Shown here one piece after another: positions 55,900 through 64,000 of a stretch of 64,000 nucleotides of DNA. Position 1 is the first letter of the stretch. Each line of letters starts with the position of its first letter. The stretch is from contig CM060172.1 in the NCBI GenBank assembly GCA_030549775.1, positions 6,125,861 through 6,189,860 of the forward strand. Reading direction: 5' to 3'. A program made the position numbers and the translations under genes. Origin of the DNA: Tamarix chinensis (lineage: Eukaryota; Streptophyta; Magnoliopsida; Caryophyllales; Tamaricaceae). Below the pieces are notes generated by a model that saw only the letters and a list, made by a program, of their open reading frames with translations, searched no databases and had not been told where the DNA came from.

Positions 55900-55912
55900 T
55901 GGTATCATAGCC
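55900..55912 (+). other. Primer-binding site of the Ty3/gypsy element
   Basis: TGGTATCATAGCC differs by one base (T for G) from TGGTATCAGAGCC, the complement of the plant initiator Met tRNA 3' end. It lies 2-5 bases after the 5' LTR. Confidence 0.85.
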
Positions 55913-56661
55913 TCGAGTAATCAAGTGATTGTGGTTTATTACGTTTATTGTTAAATACTGTTGTTTCTTTCCAATTCTTGAGTTCGCTAACCCTCGATTC
56001 AGTAAGTTAGTGTTTCCAGGGTTTGCGTCTGACAATAATCGAACAATTCTTGTTGCGATAATTTGATGGCAAATTTTTCTTCCTTCCGGCGAAGAATTTT
56101 AACCCTAACGAGACAATAGTTCTTGGAAACCCTAAGTAATTGTTTATTGCAAAGTTCTCAACTAGGGTTTGGTTGGATTTTTGAGTCTTGAAAGTAATTG
56201 ATAAACAATTTTGCATTCGGCAAACTCTATCCTTTTCTCCTTCTAATTCCTGCAATTTTTATGATTAAGAATTGATATTCCTATTGTGAGTTAATGCTAC
56301 ACTAAATTCTTGAGGAGTGTGCATACTCAGTACGGGAGAATCCTTATTTCTAGAAAGGAGTAGAGGCTCCAAGAAGAGGGGTCCTAATTTGTTATTCAGC
56401 TTAACCGCCAACATTTGTTGGCGTAGTATATTTGTTCCTTTCTTGAGAATTTTGTTACCGTGTGTTGTTCGGCGATTGTCTAATATCATTTTTCTATTTT
56501 AGTAGATCCTTTTAATTATGTAGTCGTACTGTGATTACTCTATTATAAGTGTGATCAATTTTGCTATCATTATTTGATTAGTTAGCTTCAATTGTGTTGT
56601 TTTCTGTGAATTGATCGACTGTCTGTTTTGGTTATAAAGTAAATAAAGTGTATGATTCATT

Positions 56662-59600
56662 ATGTCTAATAATGTCCAATCTATAAACCAATCAGTGTCT
56701 ATGTATAGTAATGATCTTTTAGAAATACTTAGAACTTTTCAAGAACAAATGACTGCCCAATTGACTGTGTTGTCTGCTAACCTAGAACAAAGAATAGGAG
56801 AACAAGAAATTAGGATTAATGATTTATAGAATAATAGACTAAATGATCAACATACTAGGATATTAGGAAGGGCTCCCATGGAACCTAGAAATAGGATTCC
56901 TTCTTTAACTAATTTAGAAAAATTAGAAGATTAAATATCCAATAATAGTGATAAGAGACCTAGATAAGTTAATAGGCAGGAAAGGGAACTAGATCAAATT
57001 GATAATATACCTAGATTTAATGGGATAAATGATCCTAATTATTACTTTGAATGGAAAAGGAAGATAGAGTTAGTATTTGAGTGCCATAATTATTATGATG
57101 AAAAGAAAATTAAGATAGCTGTAGTAGAATTTATAGACTATGCTTCTTCTTGGTATTATAACCTTGTCCTAACTAGGCGTAGGAGTGGAGAACCACCTAT
57201 AAAAACTTGGGATGAATTTAAGGCTTTAATGACTAAGAGGTTTGTACCAAATTATTATTATAGAGAGTTGCATAAGAGACTGCAAACATTAAGTCAGGGT
57301 AATAGATCTATAGATGAATACTTTAAGGAATTAGAAATGTTAGTGATTAAAACTGGGATCATTGAGGATGAGGATGCTACAATGGCTAGGTTCTTGAGTG
57401 GATTGAATTCTGAAATTGCTGATAAGGTAGAATTATATCCATATAGAACTTTGAATGAGATGGCTAATATAGCAGCAAAAATAGAAAGTCAAATAAGGAG
57501 AACTAGACAAAATAAGCTCCCTGGAATTGGGTTTAGAAATACTCTAAAGAGAAATTTTGGTGGAAATAGTCCTGGAAACTAGAGGAATAGTGGGAAATTT
57601 GAATTTAAGGGTAAAGGTAATGAGGTTAAGGTAGGAAACAGAGTTGATAAGGGAAAAACTGTTACAGCTAACCCTGCTAGTGGTCCTTCTAGGACTAGAG
57701 ATATAAAATGCTTTAAGTGTGGAGGACTAGGTCATATAGCCTCTAAGTGTCCTAATAGGAGGAATATTCTGATTAGGGAATCTAGAGACATAGAATCTGA
57801 ATCTAAGGAAGAAGAGGTAGAGGTCAACACAATTATGGATGACCTTAGTGAGTCTGAAGAAGAAGTAGAACTTCCACTTATTAGGGATCTTTTTGTTGTG
57901 CGTAGGGCATTAAATAGTAATAAATTACCTGACCCAAATGCAATACAAAGAGAAAACATATTTCATACTAGATGTTTAATTAATGATAAGTGTTTTAACA
58001 TGGCAATTGATAGTGGGAGTTGTATAAATGCTGCTAGTATTTTATTAGTATCTAAGTTAGGATTACCAACTACTAAACATCCAAAACCCTATAGGCTTCA
58101 ATGGTTAAATGAACTAGGAGATGTTAAGGTTAGTCAACAAGTTTTAGTAAACTTAAAATTAGGAAAGTATGAAGATTTTGTTTTGTGTAATATTGTTCCA
58201 ATGCATGCTACTCACTTGTTATTAGGAAGACCATGGTAGTATGATAGGAGAGTGACCCATGATGGATATAAGAATAGATATACTGTATATAAGGATGATA
58301 AGAAGATTATTTTAGCACCCATAACTCCAAAAGAAATCTTTAATGATCAAATTAAAATAAAATCTGACTATAAGGAGTTAACTAAGCAAAATGTAGAGAC
58401 TAGAACTTGTACAAAAGAGGTTAATAAGTCATCTAGATTTTATGCAAAAAAAAGTGATGTTAAAAGGGCTATTAGACAACAATAAATTGTATATCTAATG
58501 GTATATAAGGAGTGTTATGAGTGTCATACAGAGTTAATTGAGGATGTACCTAATAATGTTAGAGAGCTATTAGAGGAATATAGTGAGTTATTTCCTAAGG
58601 AGAACCCCCATAGACTGCCTCCATTAAGGGGTATAGAACACCAAATAGATTTCATACCAGGAGCTGTCATTCCTAACAGACCTGCTTATAGAGCTAATCT
58701 AGAGGAAGTTAAGGAGTTAAAACTGAATTATTGAGTAAAGGTTATATTAGAGAGTCAATGAGTCCTTGTGCTGTACTAATTCTTTTAGTGCCAAAAAAAG
58801 ATGGGAGTTGGAGGATGTGCATAGATAGTAGAGTAGTAAACAAGATAACTATTAAGTATAGGTACCCTATACCTAGATTAGATGAAATGTTAGATTTGTT
58901 ACATGGTGCTGTAATCTTTTTCTAAAATAGATTTGAAGAGTGGGTATCATCAAATTAGGATGAAACTAAGAGATGAGTGGAAAACAGCTTTTAAAATAAA
59001 TTTTGGGTTGTATGAGTGGTTAGTTATGCCATTTGGGTTATCTAATGCTCTAAGTACTTTTATGAGACTTATGAACCATGTGCTTAGGAATTTTATTGGA
59101 AAATTTGTAGTTGTCTATTTTGATGATATACTTATTTATAGCAAATCTCTAGAAGAGCATTTGAAACATTTGAGGATCATTTTAGATGTGTTTAAGGAAG
59201 AAAAGTTATATATTAATTTAGCTAAGTCAAGATTTTATTTAGAAAGTGTAGTATTCCTAGGGTTTGTTATTAGTAGGAATGGTATATCTGTTGATAAAGA
59301 GAAGATTAAAGCAATACAGGAATGGCCTATACCTAAGACAGTAGCTGAGGTTAGAAGTTTTCATGGTTTATGTTCTTTTTATCATAGATTTGTTAGAAAT
59401 TTTAGTACTTTATCAGTGCCTTTAACTGCAATTACAAAAAAAAATGGTTTTAAGTGGGAATTAGAACAACAGAAAGCTTTTTAAATTCTTAAGGCGAATT
59501 AACAAAAGATTCTGCATTAGTTCTTCCAAACTTTGACAAGATATTTGAATTGGATTGTGATGCTTCAGGATTAGAAATTGGGGTTTTTCTTTCTCAAGAG

Positions 59601-60880
59601 GGTAGACCTATAGCTTACTTTAGTGAAAAATTGAGTGGCAGTACTTTAAAATACTTTACTTATGAAAATGAATTGTTTGCTTTAGTAAGGGCCTTAGAAG
59701 TATGGAAACATTATTTATGGCCTAGAGAATTTGTTATTAATACTGATCAAGAAGCTATAAAGTATCTAAAAAGCCAATCAAAATTGAATAGAAGACAGGA
59801 TAGATGGATAGAATTTATTAAAAGTTTTCCTTATATAATTAAATATAAAAAGGAGGTGATAATATAGTTGCAGATGCTTTGTCTAGGAGACATGTTTTGT
59901 TAAATACAATGGATGCTACTTTGTTGGGATTTTCTCATATTAAGGTTTTATATATTGAATATCATGATTTTAAAGAAGTTTATAAAAATTGTGAAACTGC
60001 TGCCCAAGGTAAGTATTATATCTATAATGGATATTTGTTTAGGGAAAATAGGTTATGCATATCTAATTGTTCATATAGAGGATTACTAATTCAAGAGGCA
60101 CATAATGGTGGGTTGATGGCATATTTAGGGTTTCAAAAGACTTTAGATATATTAGTTGAACATTTTTATTGGCCTCATATGAAGAAAGATGTGTTGAAAT
60201 ATTGTGTTAATTGTGTGGCTTGTAAACAAGCTAAGTCTACTTCTAAACCATTTGGATTGTATACTTCATTACCTGTTCCTATCCAACCATGGACTGATAT
60301 TTCTTTGGATTTTGTCTTGGGATTACCTAGAACTAATAGGGCTAAAGATTCTATAATGGTTATAGTAGATAGGTTTAGCAAAATGGCACATTTTATACCC
60401 TGTAATAAAACTAATGATGATGTAACTGTAGCTGACTTATTTTTCTCTTACATAGTAAAATTACATAGAGTACCTAGAACAATAATATCTAATAGGGATG
60501 TTAAATTTTTGAGTCATTTTTGGAAGGAGAATTGTTTTCAACCAGGGGATCTAGTTTAGGTGCATCTTAGAAAAGAACGTTTTCCAACACTTAGGAAATC
60601 TAAATTGGATCCTAGGGGTGATGGTCCTTTTATTGTGTTAGAAAAGATTAATGATAATGCTTATAAAATTGATTTGCCTGCAAAATTTAGAAATGTTAGT
60701 AACTCTTTCAATGTTTCTGACTTAAGTCCTTTTATTGGAATTAATAAGGTTTCAGAGACGAAACCCTACCAAGAAGAGGGGGATGATGTGTATCTCAATA
60801 ATTTGTATTTAAATAATTCTATTGATTATTTTAAATTACATTGTACCTATAATTACTTTACTTATTCTGTGAATAATTAG
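56662..60880 (+). pseudogene. Gag-pol polyprotein of Ty3/gypsy, with stops, frameshifts and an integrase deletion
   Basis: The start ATG is at 56662 (MSNNVQSINQS). Gag has the retrotransposon capsid block (WYYNLV, WDEFKALMTKRFVP) and a CCHC knuckle CFKCGGLGHIASKC at 57709-57750. The protease has DSGS at 58009-58020. Reverse transcriptase runs from about 58590, with [24 protein letters not shown] and the catalytic YFDD at 59116-59127. RNase H starts at DCDASG (about 59553) with [10 protein letters not shown]. Integrase has a zinc-binding end (H...C-VN-C, 60100-60225) and the first two catalytic acids (SLDF near 60305; NRD near 60495). It then jumps from FLSHFWKE to NCFQPGDLV near 60525-60535, losing the third acid (Glu) and about 130 residues. 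Stops lie at 56827, 56932, 56965, 57580, 58237, 58483, 59482 and 60557. Single-base frame changes lie near 58725, 58917, 59493 and 59843. Confidence 0.93.
60771..60783 (+). other. Polypurine tract of the Ty3/gypsy element
   Basis: AAGAAGAGGGGGA directly before the 3' LTR start TGATGTG. It primes plus-strand DNA synthesis. Confidence 0.85.
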
Positions 60881-61578
60881 GGAAAAATCAAATGATTGGA
60901 AATGGACCATATTGTGGCTGTTGTGAGTAGATGTTGCTGGTTGCTGCTGCTGCTCTAGAAATTGCTGCATAAGTTGATCTTTCTTGTTGATTATATCATA
61001 GGGAAATTTATCAATCCCATATGATACATTCACAGACATATCTTGGCTAGTGAAAATTAAGTTGGTCGCATAATCCGCCACCCGACCCATATTTTCTAGG
61101 TTAGAAAGATTGCAGATTATGCAACCCTTAATAACCATAATTAGCTATACAAAATTAGCTGATAGGAATTAAGTTGTAAGTCATTTATATGGGAATGTTG
61201 TAATCTTGTATTTTGTAGTTGGGCTGAATTATTATTATCAGCACCAACAACCTTGTATTTTGTTTGTATTGCTCGGTTGGGCTGATATATTGGGTCTTGT
61301 ATTTGAGCCCATCGATCGTACAATGGCTTGTATTGTTTATATCGTATACGCACATATATAAGGCGTATATAAGGTGTTTGTACGACACTTTCTTTGGCAG
61401 AATATACAGCTCAATTGTATTTTTTCTATCTGGAATCTTCTCTCTCTAGCACGAAAGCCTCGCTCACTCGATCTTCTTCTCGAATCTCTTTCTATAAATC
61501 CAATCTCAATTGTCGTTGATTATAACTATGCTCTGAGTTTTCTTGATCTTCCTTTAGTTTGATTCCTTAGGCTAATGA
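60784..61578 (+). repeat. 3' LTR of the Ty3/gypsy element, 3'-truncated
   Basis: It is collinear with the 5' LTR up to TTTGATTCCTTAG (about 61570), then diverges into C LTR sequence. A short stretch near 61435-61480 is 20-30 bases shorter than in the 5' LTR. Confidence 0.9.
60836..61138 (-). other. Antisense open frame of 100 codons in the 3' LTR
   Basis: Same frame as 55051-55353, with two amino acid changes (Ala to Thr, Pro to Ser) and two silent changes. It ends at the same place and has no stops. Confidence 0.3.
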
Positions 61579-61669
61579 GTTGGATGCCTTAGAATTTATC
61601 ATGAATAAGATACTAATCACTTAAAGTGAAAGAGTACGTCAGTAAGCCCAAGGTGATCTATGTATATAT

Positions 61670-62350
61670 CCTATTCCACTGGAAAGAATAATGGCTCGGA
61701 AGCATTCTACTTTAAGAAGGTGGTGTTTTTAATCATCATTCCATCGAAAAATAATAATGGCTCTGGACTATTTTGCCTCGAGAAAGTGTTTCAGCCCGTT
61801 CCACTAGATTAAGAATAGTGGGACCCCTACTCATTGTGAAATGAAGATATAATAGTATAATATATGTAAAAGATAGTAATGATTTAAAGTAGAAGAATAC
61901 GGAGTCATAACCAAGGTGTTGTTTTTTATATGTCCCATTCCATTGGAGAAAATACTAGCTTGGGAGCGTTCTGCCTCGAGAAGGTGATGTTTTTGATCCT
62001 CGTTCCACTAAAAAGAATAGTAGCTCGAAAAAATTTTATCCCTAAAAGGTATTTCAGTCCATTCTACCAGATTAAAATAATGGGGCCCTTACTTATCATG
62101 AAATGAAGATATAACAATGTAACTTATGGAAAATATACTAATAATTTAAAGTGGAAGAACACATGAGTCATGACCAAGGTGTTGTTTTTTTATATGTCGC
62201 ATTCCACAAGGAAGATTAGCAGCTCGAGAGAATTTTGCCTTGAGAAGGTGATGTTTCAAATCTATTCCACCGGATAATAATAGTGGCTCGGGTGTGTTAT
62301 CCCTAAGAAGGTGCTTCAAACTATTCCACCAGTTTAAGAATAGTGGGGTT
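61670..62350 (+). repeat. Tandem module of the plus-strand C LTR
   Basis: Repeated units of the type ATTCCACTGGAAAGAATAATGGCTCGG and TTCCACCGGATAATAATAGTGG recur every 60-80 bp. Three larger repeats of about 240 bp (61600-61850, 61850-62105, 62105-62360) each end ATAGTGGGACCCCTAC or similar. It is the counterpart of the CCACCGG module in A LTRs. Confidence 0.75.
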
Positions 62351-63886
62351 CCTACATTCAATATATATAAAAGAATAAAAATGGATTATATCTAATAAGA
62401 GACTTAGATCATTATTTATCTTATTAGAGGCTTCAAGTATCTACTTGTATACTTATTATCTATTGTGAAAGAATGTGCTAGTTTCACCCTTGTTTCGATA
62501 GTATTGTTCCCTTACTTAGTATGTAACGTACTGACTACCCGTTTTATAGATGCTACTCATTCCTACTAGTAAGAGACCCTGATTCTTATATGTAGGTCTT
62601 AGAAGATCATCTAGATGATTGTTCTCCCTATGATTCCTTATGTGGGCATGTGTGACTTCATCTATATTAGGGATTGGGTGAAGAGTAATGTTATCTAGTA
62701 GATATATTTACTCAGATACCTTTTTAGACTCTTGATCCATAGTATCCCTTCTTTTATATTTTGTATTGTAATTCGGAGTCAAAATCCAAACTCATTATTA
62801 TAATATAAATGTTTCCTTTATTTCAATTTTCATTATGTTATTATAAATATTTTAGCTTGGTGGTTGATGTAAGGATGGCTGAATAAACTAGAGTTACATC
62901 AATTTTAGCAGTAACACCTAATATTTTACCTATATGCTTCCGCTGCAAAACAAACTTTTTCAGTAGTAAAAATTGGGGTGTTACACAAATGATCTTCCAC
63001 TTTAAGTAATTAATGTCTTATTCATATTTTATTTTATTTGAATATCACCTACACATCTATGCACAAACCAAATAAGACTCTTGACCTACTACCACCTCAG
63101 ACCAACTATAGCCCCCCCAGAAACCCTAATTTTCTAAACTTGAGGTAGCCTCACTCTCTGGTGATCCTTTGAGTCCCCAAATTATCAAACAACCGAGTCA
63201 TATCCCATTTCCCCCATTCCTCACAAATGATAACCATTGGCCCCCTACAGTTACTCCTCAAAGCCCTAGTTTAGCTAAATGGGCCTAACCCATTCTCTAC
63301 TACTTATTTAGCCCTAAACTCCCACAACCAAGCATAAGCTACCATGGTTATTCATCCCTCTAAATTTTGTGCCCTACCTCCCTCATTTTATACATGTGAT
63401 AATAACATCCCCAAGGAATCCTTTAGAAACCCTAATCTACCTTTTTCATTTATATCCACTCCTATAAATCCCAAATAATCATTAGACTAAACCCATATTC
63501 TCCATAAGGTGTATCCCACAATATAGTTCAGAGGCACAATCTAACTCCCTCATCTCCTATATGTGATAAACCTAATTTCACCCCTTTGGTGCTTCTCCAT
63601 CTTCTAGTATCTAAAGACTCTCCCATGTTTTCAAAACTACTCGACAACACCCACATCATCCCCCATAAACTTCCTTCATAACACTCTCACCCTTATTCAC
63701 CCCTGACATAGCCACATTTGGTTTAACTTACCCACATGTAGAGTCAACTCTCCCCACACAACATTTACCCTAATCCCCTATTTTATAATTATTATTCTTT
63801 GTATTCAACATTTTTCCAATGAATATTTGGATAACTATTTCCCTTAGGATTTCCTCATATGCTATTTGACCATATTTTTCCAAAAT

Positions 63887-64000
63887 TATAACACCCTCAA
63901 ATTTTACTATTGAAAATTTTCATTTGCATAGAAACCATACACTAAGATAAGGGGTTCTACTACCGTGATCGGTGTAAGTTTGACCCTCGGCCAGTCTCGT
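63887..64000 (-). repeat. Start of another C-family LTR, minus strand, running off the window
   Basis: TATAACACCCTCAAATTTTACTATTGAAAATTTTCATTTGC matches the left end of the C LTR at 11543. It is followed by the same TACTACCGTGATCGGTGTAAG / CCTCGGCCAGTCTCGT block (compare 11609-11660). Confidence 0.7.

Larger units (their letters stand above)
54999..61578 (+). mobile_element. Ty3/gypsy LTR retrotransposon, inactive
   Basis: Two LTRs in direct orientation (54999-55894 and 60784-61578) enclose a primer-binding site, one gag-pol region in the order gag, protease, reverse transcriptase, RNase H, integrase, and a polypurine tract. That order marks Ty3/gypsy. The LTRs are about 95 percent alike by eye, so it is the most recent large retroelement here. 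The 3' LTR breaks off inside the copy of 55815 onward, about 75-100 bases short, and is followed by C LTR sequence, so no TSD can be seen. No chromodomain was found at the pol end. Confidence 0.95.
52943..62985 (+). repeat. Solo LTR, family C, plus strand, split by a Ty3/gypsy element
   Basis: It starts GATAATATCCCAAAAAATTT (first bases mutated) and ends AGTAGTAAAAATTGGGGTGTTACA. The flanks CAAAT (52938-52942) and CAAAT (62986-62990) are an exact 5-bp TSD. Without the gypsy insertion it is about 3.5 kb. CT-rich 53180-54200 is followed by AT-rich DNA, then after the insertion by the CCACCGG-type module, a TACTTAGTATGTAACGTACTGAC block and the LTR end. Confidence 0.85.
51958..63886 (-). repeat. 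LTR, family C, minus strand, interrupted by a plus-strand C LTR
   Basis: The left end TATGACATCCCCAAAAAC is a decayed TGTAACACCCC. It contains ACTCATGGAAATGAGTAGCACCC (52362-52384) and four CCGGT-type units (52585-52915). At 52942 the reading stops and resumes at 62986 with CAAATGATCTTCC, then follows the minus-strand C LTR order (63100-63880, compare 24050-24800). At 63887 a further LTR begins, so its right part lies beyond the window. Confidence 0.7.

Overview
The window is plant nuclear DNA: AT-rich, intron-bearing, and almost wholly built from nested transposable elements. I find one intact host gene, the cytosolic small-subunit ribosomal protein eS26 (RPS26), on the minus strand at 47115-51374, in five coding exons. 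Its residues and intron layout (an intron directly after the start codon) are those of an angiosperm. The species cannot be told from the sequence.

The rest is a layered retrotransposon graveyard. Four related families of long terminal repeats (LTRs), here called A (about 5.0-5.3 kb), B (about 3.1-3.4 kb), C (about 3.5 kb) and D (about 2.9 kb), occur mostly as solo LTRs. They share TGTAAyACC...GGTGTTACA-like ends but carry different internal tandem arrays. Target-site duplications (TSDs) fix the order of events. Left block (1-9930): a D-type LTR holds a minus-strand B LTR, which holds the 3' end of a chromovirus (chromodomain relic plus 3' LTR) and a 5'-truncated LINE. Second block (11543-26551): a minus-strand C LTR (TSD ATCTT) holds a CACTA transposon (12361-23768) with a Ulp1-like protease relic, and that holds an A LTR (TSD ATATC). 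Third block (34234-45679): a minus-strand B LTR (TSD TTATT) holds an A LTR (TSD GAATC/GTATC) and a plus-strand B LTR (TSD TATAA). Right block (51958 to beyond 64000): a minus-strand C LTR holds a plus-strand C LTR (TSD CAAAT), which holds a nearly complete but dead Ty3/gypsy element (54999-61578). A further C LTR starts at 63887.

Between blocks two and three (26557-34233) lies decayed DNA with a D-type LTR piece, a minus-strand relic of a coiled-coil plant transposon protein, and a primer-binding-site-like motif. RPS26 sits between blocks three and four; its fourth intron has been enlarged by a second dead LINE in the antisense direction.

I see no operon, CRISPR array, tRNA or rRNA gene, and nothing I would call a new multi-gene system. 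The most unusual items are the TSD-resolved nesting, the conserved tandem module shared by the A and C LTRs, the CACTA element with its Ulp1-like protease, an open antisense ORF kept in both LTRs of the gypsy element, and stop codons in that element that fit cytosine deamination. All repeat-family names (A-D) are mine and rest on reading similarities by eye.
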